Positions 9,035-19,285 of a stretch of 64,000 nucleotides of DNA are shown one piece after another. Within the stretch, counting starts at the first letter, position 1. Every line of letters begins with the position of its first letter. The translations under genes were made by a program, and so were the position numbers. This DNA comes from Umezawaea endophytica (GTDB lineage: Bacteria; Actinomycetota; Actinomycetes; Mycobacteriales; Pseudonocardiaceae): the NCBI RefSeq assembly GCF_025061645.1, contig NZ_JANYMP010000011.1, positions 62,001-126,000 of the forward strand, written 5' to 3'. The notes below the pieces were generated by a model. The model was not told where the DNA came from. It saw nothing but the letters and a program-made list of their open reading frames with translations, and made no database searches.

Positions 9035-10308
9035 GGCAGCACCCCCTTGGAGTCGAGCGCGTCTTGCAGTTCCGAGCGCAGGCGGTCGGCCGTCGCCTGC
9101 GGATCGATGCTCGCGGGCGGCGAGAGGATGGTCGAGATGACCGTGGAGACGTTCTGGTACGCGGGGGTCCGCGGGCGCACGCTCGCGGTCTTCAACGTCT
9201 CCAGGATCGCGTCCTTCATCGGGTACGGCTTCGCCATCTCGGGGTCGTCGTAGACGGACTCGATGGTCGGCGGGACACCGTCGTTGATGGCCGCGTACTT
9301 CTGGCTCTCCGCGCTGCGCAAGCACATCACGGCGTCGAACGACTCGTCCGAGTGCTCCGTGAAGCTGCTCACCGCGTAGTTGATGCCGCCGACGGTGACC
9401 TTGGAGCCACCGCTGCCGACCGACGGGTACGGCGCCCACTTCAGGTTCTTGATGTAGTCGGCGTTCTTCGCGCCCGCGGCGTAGACGTACGGCCAGTTCA
9501 GCATGAAGGCGGCCTTGCCCGCCTCCATCGCGAGCCGCGCGTCGTCCTCGGCCGCGTTGGAGAAGGACGGGTCGACCACATCGGACGTGGCGAACTTCTT
9601 CAGCGTCTCCAACGCCTTCACGGCGCCGTCGTCGACGATGGCCTTGGTGCCGTTCTCGTCGAGGATCTTGCCGCCCGCGGAGTTGACGAGGGTGTTGTAG
9701 AGGACGACGAGGCCCTCGTACTGCTTGCCCTGGCCCTCGATCAGCCCCGGTTTGCCGTCCTTCTTCAGGGTCTCCGCCATCTGGATCATCTCGTCCCAGG
9801 TCTTCGGCGGGGTGGGCACCAGGTCGCCCCGGTACCAGAGGAGCTGGACGTTCGTGTTGTCCGGCGCACCGTACAGCTTGCCCTCGTAGCTCGCGGTGTC
9901 CAATGGGGTCTGGAGCGTCCCGTCCTCCACCTCGGACTTCGCCGAGCCGGTGAACTCCTTGATCCAGCCCGCCTTGGCCAGCTCAGCGGTCCACGTGACG
10001 TCGAGCGCCAGCACATCCATGCTGGTGTCCTCGGCGGCCAGCCGCCGGACCATCTGCTCGCGCTGGCCGTCGGCCTCGCGCGGGAGCTTGTGGTAGACGA
10101 TGTCGTAGCGACCGCCGGCCTTGGAGTTGCACTGGTCGACGATCTTCTGGAAGCTCTCCTGCGGGTACTTGTACACGTTGATCGTGATCGCGCCATCGCT
10201 GGACCCGCACGCCACGAGCACCGGAGCCGCGACGATCGCGGCCCCCAGAGCCGCGGCGATCCGATGGCGTGGTTTTCGGCTACGACCTGACCGGTCGACG
10301 TCCCTCAT
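9031..10308 (-). CDS. lpqY: Extracellular sugar-binding lipoprotein, LpqY-like
   Basis: 425 aa. The basic N-terminus, hydrophobic segment and lipobox VLVAC (Cys34) mark a lipoprotein. The rest is a family 1 extracellular solute-binding fold (INVYKYPQESFQKIVDQCN, then MDVLALDVTWTAELAKAGWI). The start is the ATG 8 nt after GAAGGAGG. It leads the operon with two permeases and an ATPase. In M. tuberculosis the homologous system recycles trehalose released by mycolate transfer. Ligand specificity here is inferred from gene order only. Confidence 0.85.
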   Translation of the reverse strand: MRDVDRSGRSRKPRHRIAAALGAAIVAAPVLVACGSSDGAITINVYKYPQESFQKIVDQCNSKAGGRYDIVYHKLPREADGQREQMVRRLAAEDTSMDVLALDVTWTAELAKAGWIKEFTGSAKSEVEDGTLQTPLDTASYEGKLYGAPDNTNVQLLWYRGDLVPTPPKTWDEMIQMAETLKKDGKPGLIEGQGKQYEGLVVLYNTLVNSAGGKILDENGTKAIVDDGAVKALETLKKFATSDVVDPSFSNAAEDDARLAMEAGKAAFMLNWPYVYAAGAKNADYIKNLKWAPYPSVGSGGSKVTVGGINYAVSSFTEHSDESFDAVMCLRSAESQKYAAINDGVPPTIESVYDDPEMAKPYPMKDAILETLKTASVRPRTPAYQNVSTVISTILSPPASIDPQATADRLRSELQDALDSKGVLP

Positions 10309-10534
10309 CGGCCTTGCCTCCTTCCGACAAACCACGGAGGAGCCAGACGAGCTGAGTCCGGCACCCCGTCGTGCCTGTCCGACCCCGGACTGCTGTCGCA
10401 GCCCGTGGACCGGTGGAAGAAACGTAGGCCTGGTGATCACGTGCCGCAACCAGTGCGGGCAACGATTGAGTCGCGGGCCGAAGCTACCCGATCAAGAGTG
10501 CCGCTAAACCCCCGAACTTTCGAGTCTTTCGGCC

Positions 10535-11044
10535 CTACGGGCGCATCGCCAACTTGGCCAGCAGGTCGCGCCCCTGTTCGGCCGAGCGCGGCTGGCACAG
10601 GACGTCGTAACGGCCTGCGACCAACTGGCTCGCCGACTGGAAGTCGCGCTTGCCGCGCGTCGAGCCGTAGCCGACGGCGGCGAACACGAGCCCGAAGACC
10701 ACACCGATGGTGAGTCCCACCAGGATCGGGCCCGCGCTGGCGCCGGGGCTGCTGTTGAACAGGCTCAGCAGGACGCCGACGAACAGGCCGAACCACGCGC
10801 CGGAAGCGGCGCCCGTGCCGAGCACGCGCCCCCACGAGAGCCTGCCCGTCACCCGTTCGACCAGCATGAGGTCGACTCCCACGATCGTGACGTCCTGCAC
10901 GGTGAAATCACCGTCGGCCAGGAAGTCGACCGCGCGCTGGGCCTCCTCGTAGGTGGCGTAGGACCCGATCGGCCAGCCGGTTGGCGGCGTGGGCAACCGG
11001 GGCGGGACCCCAGGTCGGTTCTGACCGGAGAACTGACTCGTCAA
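10535..11044 (-). CDS. YflT-like general-stress membrane protein (Rv1234-like)
   Basis: 169 aa. Residues ~18-70 (PTPPTGWPIGSYATYEEAQRA, then VQDVTIVGVDLMLVERVTGRL) resemble the general-stress YflT/Gsp17M domain. Two glycine-rich transmembrane hairpins follow (GAWFGLFVGVLLSLF and GVVFGLVFAAVGYG), then a short cytosolic tail. I start it at a TTG 5 nt after GAGGTGG, giving MTSQFSGQ, which fits homologues; the longer open frame runs into the intergenic region. It sits just upstream of lpqY, as in mycobacteria. Function unknown. Confidence 0.75.
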   Translation of the reverse strand: MTSQFSGQNRPGVPPRLPTPPTGWPIGSYATYEEAQRAVDFLADGDFTVQDVTIVGVDLMLVERVTGRLSWGRVLGTGAASGAWFGLFVGVLLSLFNSSPGASAGPILVGLTIGVVFGLVFAAVGYGSTRGKRDFQSASQLVAGRYDVLCQPRSAEQGRDLLAKLAMRP

Positions 11045-11140
11045 GGTGACCACCTCTTCGCGGTGCTGATCACCCCATCCTGCCAACACCGGGCAAACAG
11101 TGCGAAGCGGGTTCGCCGAACAAGACGAGATCGTGACCGG

Positions 11141-12337
<1,197 letters not shown>

Positions 12338-12433
12338 CGCACTTTCCCTTCGTAGCCTTGGGTTACCGGTGAGTATGGCCCGGTTAACGCCCGTTCGCGC
12401 CGCGAAGGTGGTCCACCACACCCCCTGAATCGG

Positions 12434-12607
12434 TCAGGCGGCGAAGATCTCCAACTCGCCGCCGCAGTGGCGGCAGACGTCGGCGAAGACGTGGACGTCG
12501 GCGTCGCAGCCGGGACAGGTTCGGATGCTGCGCTCCAGCAGGTCGTCCTTGCGCTTGCGGAACAGGCGCAGACCCCGCCGGGCTTCGTTGTGACGTGCTC
12601 GTGACAT
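12434..12607 (-). CDS. Zinc-ribbon microprotein (57 aa)
   Basis: The basic N-terminus (MSRARHNEARRGLRLFRKRK) is followed by two C-x2-C pairs, TCPGCDAD and VCRHCGGEL, near residues 31-50, a double zinc-knuckle. The spacing is that of a rubredoxin- or zinc-ribbon-like fold. Coding character is good: G/C at nearly all third positions. No strong ribosome site is seen; CATGCT lies 6 nt upstream of the ATG, a weak match to a leaderless -10. It lies between the mcd-like and mcl-like genes on the same strand. Function unknown; RNA or DNA binding is possible. Confidence 0.75.
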   Translation of the reverse strand: MSRARHNEARRGLRLFRKRKDDLLERSIRTCPGCDADVHVFADVCRHCGGELEIFAA

Positions 12608-12750
12608 ACCGGCAGCATGCCCAGCCCGCCCCCCGAGATCGCCAATCCACGGGCCGTTTTGTGCGCCTACTCACCGGTGCCACACGCAACCCGTGACGGG
12701 TCGGTGCTCGCGCGTAGTCGCCGGGATGACCTGCGCCACAACGGCTAACA

Positions 12751-12785
12751 CCCGTTCCGGGCTCGGATCGCAAGCCCGGAACGGG
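12751..12785 (-). terminator. Hairpin terminator after the CitE-like lyase gene
   Basis: A perfect 13-bp stem (CCCGTTCCGGGCT with its complement) and a 9-nt loop lie 6 nt beyond the stop codon. There is no strong U-tract, as is common in GC-rich actinomycetes. Confidence 0.65.
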
Positions 12786-12791
12786 GAGTCC

Positions 12792-13751
12792 TCACGCCTC
12801 CGGCGGCGTCCACGGGGACTCGCGCTTCATGCCCGCGGCGCGGCCCTTGGAGGAGATCACCAGCGCCATCTTGCGGGAGGCCTCGTCGATCATCTCGTCG
12901 CCGAGCATCACCGCGCCGCGCCTGCCGCCCGCCTCCGAGGTGAAGTACTCGTACGCGTCGAGGATGTTCTCCGCGTGCTCGTAGTCCTCCTGGAGCGGGC
13001 TGTACGTCTCGTTCGCCGCGTCGATCTGGCCGGGGTGCAGCACCCACTTGCCGTCGAAGCCCAGCGCGGCCGACCGGCCCGCCACCCTCTTGAACCCGTC
13101 GACGTCGCGGATCTGGAGGTACGGGCCGTCGATCGCCTGGAGGTCGTTGGCGCGGGCGGCCATCAGGATCTGCATGAGGATGTAGTGGTAGGCGTCGCCG
13201 ACGTCGTAGCCGGGCGGCTGCTCCCCCACCACGAGCGACTTCATGTTGATGCTCGCCATGAAGTCGGCGGGCCCGAAGATGATCGTCTCGACGCGCGGGG
13301 AGGCGGTGGCGATGGCGTTGACGTTGACCAGGCCCTGGGCGTTCTCGATCTGCGCCTCGATGCCGATCTTCCCGACCTCGTAGCCCATGGTCTTCTCGAT
13401 CTGCGTCAGCAGCAGGTCGAGGGCGTGCACCTGCTCCGCCGTCTGGACCTTCGGCAGCATGAGGCAGTCGAGGTTGGCGCCCGCGCCCTCGACGACCTCG
13501 GTCACGTCCCGGTAGGTCCACTCCGTGGTCCAGTCGTTGACCCGCACGACACGGGCCTTGTCGCCCCACCCGCCCTCGTTGAGGGAGGCCACGATCGTCT
13601 TGCGGGCGTCCGGCTTGGCCAGCGGCGCGCAGGCGTCCTCCAGGTCGAGGAAGACCTGGTCCGCGGGCAACGTCCTGGCCTTGTCGATCATCTTCTGGCT
13701 CGACCCCGGAACCGCGAGGCACGAACGACGGGGACGCTGCTGGTCGACCAC
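12792..13751 (-). CDS. mcl: HpcH/HpaI (CitE-like) lyase, L-malyl/beta-methylmalyl-CoA lyase-like
   Basis: 319 aa. A TIM-barrel CoA-ester lyase: RPRRSCLAVPGSS at the start, VFLDLEDACAP with the metal-binding acidic residues near 37, an Arg/Glu site in IGIEAQIENAQGL near 140, FGPADFMAS near 170 and GKWVLHPGQ near 245. It resembles the CitE-like enzyme of the Streptomyces ethylmalonyl-CoA cluster, which splits beta-methylmalyl-CoA into glyoxylate and propionyl-CoA. The GTG start lies 8 nt after AGGAGG. Neither ccr, meaA nor a MaoC hydratase is present in the window. Confidence 0.8.
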   Translation of the reverse strand: MVDQQRPRRSCLAVPGSSQKMIDKARTLPADQVFLDLEDACAPLAKPDARKTIVASLNEGGWGDKARVVRVNDWTTEWTYRDVTEVVEGAGANLDCLMLPKVQTAEQVHALDLLLTQIEKTMGYEVGKIGIEAQIENAQGLVNVNAIATASPRVETIIFGPADFMASINMKSLVVGEQPPGYDVGDAYHYILMQILMAARANDLQAIDGPYLQIRDVDGFKRVAGRSAALGFDGKWVLHPGQIDAANETYSPLQEDYEHAENILDAYEYFTSEAGGRRGAVMLGDEMIDEASRKMALVISSKGRAAGMKRESPWTPPEA

Positions 13752-13866
13752 TGGGGTACCTCCTCGTACCAGCCGGTAACAAACTGTTGGCGACCACCGT
13801 GGCACGGTCGAACCGCCGCCGCTCACCACTGAGTCACGATTCACAGGTCCGTGGGACGCTTGATCG

Positions 13867-14199
13867 GTGGAGACGGCACAGGTGATGGACGCGGCCCTGC
13901 GCAAGGCCGCCGCGCTGTGGGTCGCGGTGCCCGGTCGACGGGGCAGGCTCGTGTGGGCGCTGTGGCGCGACGGCTCGGTGTGGGTGGCCGTCGGCGGTGA
14001 CCAGGAGGTGCCCGGCCTGACCGACGACCAGGCCGTCACGATCACCGTGCGCTCCCCCACGACGCACTCGTTCCTGCTGGAGACCCCGGCCACCGCGCAC
14101 CTCGTGGAACCGGACGAGGACACGGCGGCGGCGCTGCGGGCGGCCCGGCTCAACGGACCGGCGGCGTGGACCGAGGTCTACCGGCTGGACCTGCCGTGA
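13867..14199 (+). CDS. Conserved-looking hypothetical protein
   Basis: 110 aa, no recognised domain. Beta-rich composition (LVWALWRDGSVWVAVGGDQEV, AVTITVRSPTTHSFLLE) suggests a small barrel. Its stop overlaps the GTG start of the kinase gene (GTGA), so the two are translationally coupled and probably act together. The start is uncertain: GTG at the given position, or GTG/ATG five to six codons downstream. Confidence 0.6.
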   Translation: METAQVMDAALRKAAALWVAVPGRRGRLVWALWRDGSVWVAVGGDQEVPGLTDDQAVTITVRSPTTHSFLLETPATAHLVEPDEDTAAALRAARLNGPAAWTEVYRLDLP

Positions 14200-15050
14200 T
14201 CACCGTGCCGAAGGGCTTCGGCGAGGGCCTGGGCAAGGACGCGCCCGAGTGGGTCGACAGCCTCCCGAAGTTGGCCGCGGAGTTCTGCGCCCGCTGGCGC
14301 CTCACCCCGGACGGCGACCTCCTCAACGGCTACGTGGCGGTCGTGCTCCCGGTGCGCCGGGCCGACGGCACGCCCGCGGCGTTGAAGCTGACCTGGCAGG
14401 ACACCGAGACCGAGCACGAGGCCCTGGCGCTGAAGCTCTGGGACGGCCGGGGCGTGGTCCGCCTGCTGGACCACGACGACGAGCACGGCGCCCTGCTGCT
14501 GGAACGCCTCGACCACACCCGCACGCTGATGACCGCGCCCATCGAGGTCGCCGTCCAGGTCACCGGGGAACTGCTGCGCGACCTGCGCGTCCCGGCCCCG
14601 CCGGAGGTCGACCAGGTCGGCTTCCGCGACTTCGCGGCCGACAACGCCGCGCACGGCCACCCCGTCCCGAAACCGCTGCTGGACCAGGCCGTCTCGCTGG
14701 TCGCGGAGCTGACGGCCGACGCGGGGCGCACGCTGGTCAACGGCGACCTGCACTACGGCAACGTCCTCGGTGGCGACCGGGCGCCGTGGCTGATGATCGA
14801 CCCGAAGCCGCTCGCGGGCGACCCCGAGTTCTGCGCGCTCCCGTTGCTGTGGAACAGGTTCACCGAGATGGACGGCCGTCGCGGGACGCGGGACCGGCTC
14901 CGGGCGCTGGCCGACATCGGCGAGCTGGACTTCGACCGGGCCAGGGCCTGGGGCGTCGTGCGGGCGGTCGAGGGCGAGCTGTGGGCGCTGCGGGTCGGCG
15001 ACACGGACTTCGCCGACGTGGCCGAGGCGCTGGCGGAACGGCTCGGCTAG
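14196..15050 (+). CDS. Aminoglycoside/hydroxyurea-type phosphotransferase
   Basis: 284 aa with the eukaryotic-like kinase fold of the streptomycin 6-kinase family (PF04655 type). The nucleotide strand is AALKLTW near residue 66, the catalytic loop VNGDLHYGNVL near 182 (Asp acting as base, Asn as metal ligand) and the DFG-equivalent WLMIDPKPLAGDPEFC near 200. Members phosphorylate aminoglycosides or other small hydroxyl compounds. No producer cluster is nearby, so the natural substrate is open. The start overlaps the preceding gene's stop. Confidence 0.78.
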   Translation: MITVPKGFGEGLGKDAPEWVDSLPKLAAEFCARWRLTPDGDLLNGYVAVVLPVRRADGTPAALKLTWQDTETEHEALALKLWDGRGVVRLLDHDDEHGALLLERLDHTRTLMTAPIEVAVQVTGELLRDLRVPAPPEVDQVGFRDFAADNAAHGHPVPKPLLDQAVSLVAELTADAGRTLVNGDLHYGNVLGGDRAPWLMIDPKPLAGDPEFCALPLLWNRFTEMDGRRGTRDRLRALADIGELDFDRARAWGVVRAVEGELWALRVGDTDFADVAEALAERLG

Positions 15051-15109
15051 CCACCGGCCACTGTGGATGGTCGCCCCGATGTTCATCCGCGCCGCCTCCG
15101 CTCTGCGAC

Positions 15110-15115
15110 TAGCCT
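15110..15115 (+). promoter_or_regulatory. Candidate leaderless -10 (TAGCCT) for the MgtE-N gene
   Basis: TANNNT hexamer 6 nt before the GTG start; no Shine-Dalgarno sequence precedes that GTG. Confidence 0.5.
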
Positions 15116-15121
15116 GACGAC

Positions 15122-16375
15122 GTGGTTGCCGTGAACAGGGTTTTCGCCGCTCAACTCGCCGGTCTGCCGGTCTTCGGACCCGACGGCGAGTCCATCGGCA
15201 AGGCCCGCGACATCGTCATCGGACTGCGCATCGACCGGCAGCCTCCCCGAGTGCTGGGCATGGTCGTCGAACTGGCGACCCGCCAGCGGATCTTCGTCCC
15301 CATGCTGCGGGTCAACTCGATCGAGCCGAACGCCGTGACGCTCGCGACCGGGTCGGTGAACCTGCGCCGGTTCCACCAGCGCGCCAACGAGGTGCTGGTC
15401 GTCGGGCAGCTCCTGGACGCGCGGGTCGCGCTCGACTCGGGCAGCCCGGCCGTCCTCGTCGACGCCGCGATGGAGCCGACGCGCACCAGGGACTGGCGGG
15501 TCGTCAAGGTCGCCGTGCGGGAGCGCACCGGGCGGCTGGCGCGCCGCGGTCCACTCCAGGTCCTGCGGTGGGAGGAGATCAGCGGCGTCAGCGTGTCCGA
15601 ACTGGCCGGGCAGCCGCAGGGCGCGCAGCAGCTCCTGGCGGTCTTCGAGACCATGCGGGCGGCCGACGTGGCGACGACGATGCACGACCTGCCCGTCAAG
15701 CGCCGGTACGAGGTCGCGGACGCGATGGACGACGAGCGGCTCGCCGACGTCATCGAGGAACTGCCCGAGGAGGACCAGAAGGACCTCCTCGCGTACCTGG
15801 ACGACGAGCGCGCCGCCGACATCCTGGAGGCGATGGACCCGGACGACGCGGCCGACCTGCTGGCCGAGCTGTCCGAGTTCGACAAGGACCGGCTGCTCGG
15901 GCTGATGGAGCCGGAGGAGTCCGAGCCGGTGAAGCGGTTGCTGGAGTACAACTTCGACACCGCGGGCGGTCTGATGACGCCGGAACCGGTGGTGCTCGCC
16001 CCGGACGCGACGGTCGCCGAGGCGCTGGCCCGCGTCCGCAACCCCGACCTGACGCCCGCGCTGGCGAGCATGGTGTTCGTCTGCCGCGCGCCCACCGCGA
16101 CCCCGACCGGCCGCTACCTCGGCTGCGTGCACATCCAGCGGCTGCTGCGCGAACCGCCGTTCGACCTGGTCGCGGGGGTGCTCGACACCGATCTGGCCCG
16201 GCTGTCGCCGACCGCGTCGCTGGGCGAGGTCACCCGCTACTTCGCCGCGTACAACCTGGTCTGCGCGCCCGTCGTGGACGACGCCGACCACCTGCTGGGC
16301 GCCGTCACCGTCGACGACGTGCTCGACCACCTGCTGCCGAACAACTGGCGCGAAACGGGGCTCTCCCATGCCTGA
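15122..16375 (+). CDS. PRC-barrel / MgtE N-domain / CBS protein without membrane domain (Rv1232c-like)
   Basis: 417 aa, entirely soluble. Two PRC-barrel-like repeats (VFGPDGESIGKARDIVIGL, and VRERTGRLARRGPLQVL) fill residues ~1-165. The alpha-superhelical MgtE N-terminal repeats follow (AADVATTMHDLP, DDERAADILEAM, DPDDAADLLAEL; ~180-275), then a CBS pair (LMTPEPVVLAPDATVAEAL ... APVVDDADHLLGAVTVDDV). The MgtE membrane channel is absent. It overlaps the DUF1003 membrane gene by 8 nt, so the sensor half may dock on that partner. The M. tuberculosis neighbour order is the same (Rv1232c/Rv1231c, from memory). Confidence 0.82.
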   Translation: MVAVNRVFAAQLAGLPVFGPDGESIGKARDIVIGLRIDRQPPRVLGMVVELATRQRIFVPMLRVNSIEPNAVTLATGSVNLRRFHQRANEVLVVGQLLDARVALDSGSPAVLVDAAMEPTRTRDWRVVKVAVRERTGRLARRGPLQVLRWEEISGVSVSELAGQPQGAQQLLAVFETMRAADVATTMHDLPVKRRYEVADAMDDERLADVIEELPEEDQKDLLAYLDDERAADILEAMDPDDAADLLAELSEFDKDRLLGLMEPEESEPVKRLLEYNFDTAGGLMTPEPVVLAPDATVAEALARVRNPDLTPALASMVFVCRAPTATPTGRYLGCVHIQRLLREPPFDLVAGVLDTDLARLSPTASLGEVTRYFAAYNLVCAPVVDDADHLLGAVTVDDVLDHLLPNNWRETGLSHA

Positions 16376-16901
16376 ACTGCCACCGGGCCGCCGACTCGAC
16401 CAGCCCAAGCGGGCGGGCAGGTTCCGGTTCGCCATCGACCCGGAGGCGTTCGGCCGCGTCTCCGAACGCCTCGCGCGCTTCCTCGGGACGGGCAAGTTCC
16501 TGTTCTGGCAGTCGGTCCTGGTGATCGCGTGGATCGCGCTGAACCTGTTCGCGGTGTCGCTGCGCTGGGACCCGTACCCGTTCATCCTGCTCAACCTGGC
16601 GTTCTCCACGCAGGCCGCCTACGCCGCCCCGCTGATCCTGCTGGCGCAGAACCGCCAGGACGACCGCGACCGCGTCTCGCTGGAGGAGGACCGGGCGAGG
16701 TCCGCGCAGACGAAGGCGGACACCGAGTTCCTGGCGCGAGAGCTGGCCGCGGTCCGGTTGGCGCTCGGCGAGGTCGCCACCCGCGACTTCCTGCGCGGCG
16801 AACTGGACCGGGTCTTCCGCGAGAGCGGCAAGCAGCGCCGCAAGAACCCGGCGCCGGACCTGATCAGGGACGACCCGCGCTGGGACGACGTCCCGTCATA
16901 G
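16368..16901 (+). CDS. DUF1003 membrane protein (Rv1231c-like)
   Basis: 177 aa. The DUF1003 core is seen as two transmembrane helices ([18 protein letters not shown] near residue 44 and [24 protein letters not shown] near 70) followed by [18 protein letters not shown], the family signature. A basic C-terminal tail ends it. It is translationally coupled to the MgtE-N gene. Its last 6 nt overlap the convergent Nudix gene. Function unknown; a divalent-cation link is inferred from the partner. Confidence 0.8.
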   Translation: MPELPPGRRLDQPKRAGRFRFAIDPEAFGRVSERLARFLGTGKFLFWQSVLVIAWIALNLFAVSLRWDPYPFILLNLAFSTQAAYAAPLILLAQNRQDDRDRVSLEEDRARSAQTKADTEFLARELAAVRLALGEVATRDFLRGELDRVFRESGKQRRKNPAPDLIRDDPRWDDVPS

Positions 16902-17303
16902 CACCAGGTCGGCGGCCGCGAGATCGGCCAGCAGCCGCACGATCGCGGGCGCCGTCTCGGGGTGGCCCGCGTACTCGGCCGTCGTGACGTGCCGCAGCTC
17001 GGCGATCTCCCCGCTGGGCACCGGCGGCCCGTCCAGGCCACCCGTGAAGCACGCCATGTCCACCAGCGTGTCCGGCCCCTCTCCGTACGCGGGCTCCAGG
17101 TACCTCTTGTGCGAGGCCACGTCGACCAGCCCCACACCCAGTTCCTCCAGCACTTCCCGGTGCAGCGCCTGCTCGGGCGTCTCCCCCGGTTCGAGCTTGC
17201 CGCCGGGCAGGTAGAACGCGCCCTTGCCCCGCGACCGCACCACCAGCAGCCGCCCGTCCCGCACGTGCACGAGCCCCACCACGGAGATGACCGGCGCGCT
17301 CAC
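16896..17303 (-). CDS. Nudix hydrolase
   Basis: 135 aa. The Nudix box is complete: [18 protein letters not shown] followed by LEELGV, near residues 35-58, with the REVLEE metal-binding core. The domain hydrolyses nucleoside diphosphates linked to another moiety; the substrate is not predictable. The GTG start overlaps the stop of the upstream MarR gene as GTGA, which fixes the start and indicates one transcript. Confidence 0.8.
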   Translation of the reverse strand: MSAPVISVVGLVHVRDGRLLVVRSRGKGAFYLPGGKLEPGETPEQALHREVLEELGVGLVDVASHKRYLEPAYGEGPDTLVDMACFTGGLDGPPVPSGEIAELRHVTTAEYAGHPETAPAIVRLLADLAAADLVL

Positions 17304-17785
17304 GCGTTCTCGTCCGACAGCCGCTGGCACGTGACGCCGAACGCCTCCAGCTCAGCGGCCCCGAACCCCTCGGCGAAGTGCCGCGACACCCCCGCCAGGT
17401 GCGTACCGGACGCCACCCGGAGCCGCTCGACCCCCGCGGGCGTCAGGACGGCGACGATCCCCCGCCCGTCCCCGTCGGCCCGCTCCCGCTCGACCAGACC
17501 AGCCCGCTCCAACCGGTCCACGAGCCGTGTCACCCCCGAACGCGACAGCAGGACGGCGTCGGCCAACTCGGTCATGCGCAGCCGGTGGAGCGGCGCTTCG
17601 GCGAGTTGGACCAGCACGTCGTAGGCGGCGAGCGATAAGCGCTGCTCAGCGATCAGCTCGGCCTCGAGGGTCCGAGTGATGCGGGCATGAGCGCGGAGGA
17701 ACGATTGCCACACCACGAGCTCGACGCGGTTGGGCAACCGGGCACTACCCGATTCCGGCACGGAGCCGGATGTTACGGAAAGCAC
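17300..17785 (-). CDS. MarR-family transcriptional regulator
   Basis: 161 aa. The winged helix-turn-helix is clear: [16 protein letters not shown], then [20 protein letters not shown] as recognition region, and the wing [18 protein letters not shown]. The first ~20 residues are variable. The GTG start follows GAGG. It is divergent from mrp and coupled to the Nudix gene, so it may autoregulate this pair. The ligand is unknown. Confidence 0.82.
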   Translation of the reverse strand: MLSVTSGSVPESGSARLPNRVELVVWQSFLRAHARITRTLEAELIAEQRLSLAAYDVLVQLAEAPLHRLRMTELADAVLLSRSGVTRLVDRLERAGLVERERADGDGRGIVAVLTPAGVERLRVASGTHLAGVSRHFAEGFGAAELEAFGVTCQRLSDENA

Positions 17786-17860
17786 TGGACCACCTCACCG
17801 CTGCCCCCGCGCTGGTAGGTGACCGACCGGTAGCTTGGAGGTGTCGGCGGCCGCCGTAGC

Positions 17861-19078
17861 ATGGCTGTCCAGACGTCCACGGATGTTTCCCCGCAAGACC
17901 ACACCAGTCCACGAAGGTCGGTGCTCGATCCCGTGACCACCACGCACACCATCCCCACGATCGACGACGTCCAGAAAGCGCTGGCCGGTGTCCAGGACCC
18001 GGAGATCAGGCGCCCCATCACCGAGCTCGGAATGGTGAAGGACGTCACCGTGTCACCGGATGGCGAGGTGGCCGTGGGCATCTACCTGACCGTCGCGGGC
18101 TGCCCCATGCGCGACAAGATCACCAAGGACGTCACCGCGGCCGTGACCGCCCTACCAGGCGTGACGAAGGTAGCGGTCGACCTCGACGTCATGAGCGACC
18201 AGCAACGCACCGACCTCAGGAAGAACCTGCGCGGCGGCACCGAGGAACCGGTCATCCCCTTCGCCCAGCCGGGCTCCCTCACCAGGGTCTACTGCGTGGC
18301 CTCCGGCAAGGGCGGCGTGGGCAAGTCCAGCGTCACCGTCAACCTGGCGGTCGCAATGGCAGCCCGAGGTCTCTCGGTAGGCGTGGTGGACGCCGACATC
18401 TACGGCCACTCGATCCCCAGAATGCTGGGAACGGACGCCAAGCCCACCCAGGTAGAGAAAATGATCATGCCGCCCCAGTCGCACGGGGTGAAGCTGATCT
18501 CGATCGGCATGTTCACCCCCGGCAACGCCCCGGTCGTCTGGCGCGGTCCGATGCTCCACCGCGCACTACAGCAATTCCTCGCGGACGTCTTCTGGGGCGA
18601 CCTGGACGTACTACTACTGGACCTCCCCCCAGGCACCGGCGACGTGGCCATCTCAGTGGCACAGCTAGTACCCAACGGCGAAATCCTGGTAGTCACCACC
18701 CCACAACAAGCAGCAGCGGAAGTAGCAGAACGCGCAGGCTCAATCGCCCTGCAAACCCGCCAACGCATCGCAGGCGTAGTAGAGAACATGTCCTGGCTAG
18801 AAATGCCAGATGGCACAAAAATGGACGTCTTCGGCACAGGCGGCGGCCAAGCAGTAGCAGACTCACTAACAAAAGCAGTAGGCGCAAACGTCCCACTACT
18901 GGGCCAGGTCCCACTAGACCCCCGCCTACGCGAACAGGGCGACGAGGGCACCCCAATCGTCCTGGCCCACCCAGACTCAACAGCAGCACAGGTACTAACA
19001 GACGTAGCAACAAAACTCTCAGTACGCTCACGCGGCCTAGCAGGCAGACTACTAAACGTCACCCCCGCAGGCCGTTAA
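17861..19078 (+). CDS. mrp: Mrp/ApbC-type P-loop iron-sulfur carrier ATPase
   Basis: 405 aa. An N-terminal MIP18/DUF59 domain (VQDPEIRRPITELGMV, residues ~43-60) precedes the deviant Walker A CVASGKGGVGKSS near 146, switch motif VVDADIYGHSIPRMLG and DLPPGTGDVAI. It is a scaffold/carrier for Fe-S cluster assembly. The C-x-x-C pair present in many Mrp proteins is missing, as in mycobacterial homologues as I recall them. Start uncertain: ATG chosen, with GTG 60 or 72 nt downstream as alternatives. From about codon 245 onwards A replaces G at third positions (see findings); the protein itself looks intact. Confidence 0.82.
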   Translation: MAVQTSTDVSPQDHTSPRRSVLDPVTTTHTIPTIDDVQKALAGVQDPEIRRPITELGMVKDVTVSPDGEVAVGIYLTVAGCPMRDKITKDVTAAVTALPGVTKVAVDLDVMSDQQRTDLRKNLRGGTEEPVIPFAQPGSLTRVYCVASGKGGVGKSSVTVNLAVAMAARGLSVGVVDADIYGHSIPRMLGTDAKPTQVEKMIMPPQSHGVKLISIGMFTPGNAPVVWRGPMLHRALQQFLADVFWGDLDVLLLDLPPGTGDVAISVAQLVPNGEILVVTTPQQAAAEVAERAGSIALQTRQRIAGVVENMSWLEMPDGTKMDVFGTGGGQAVADSLTKAVGANVPLLGQVPLDPRLREQGDEGTPIVLAHPDSTAAQVLTDVATKLSVRSRGLAGRLLNVTPAGR

Positions 19079-19120
19079 AAAAGCAACCCACCCCAAAAGC
19101 AACGCGCCCCACCAAACTGT

Positions 19121-19234
19121 GGCCGATTTTACTTGGGGGATTTGCCCCTTAAACTTGCGTCGGACGGCAGCTTCACCTCTGCCCTTTATTGTCCGACGAA
19201 GGGGCAAATCTAGGGGCCCCAAGTCAAATCGGCC
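19121..19234 (+). repeat. Palindromic element, copy A (forward)
   Basis: The 18-bp ends GGCCGATTTTACTTGGGG and CCCCAAGTCAAATCGGCC pair except for one T/C mismatch. Inside are a 12-bp stem (GATTTGCCCCTT/AAGGGGCAAATC), an 8-bp stem (CGTCGGAC/GTCCGACG) and an apical GGCAG/CTGCC. It lies in the gap between the convergent mrp and tatB gene ends. Nearly identical to copy D, with a 1-nt difference in the apical loop. Confidence 0.9.
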
Positions 19235-19285
19235 ACCCCACCAGCAAACCCGCGCCCTACCCAACCACGCCGAAAACCCCAACCC

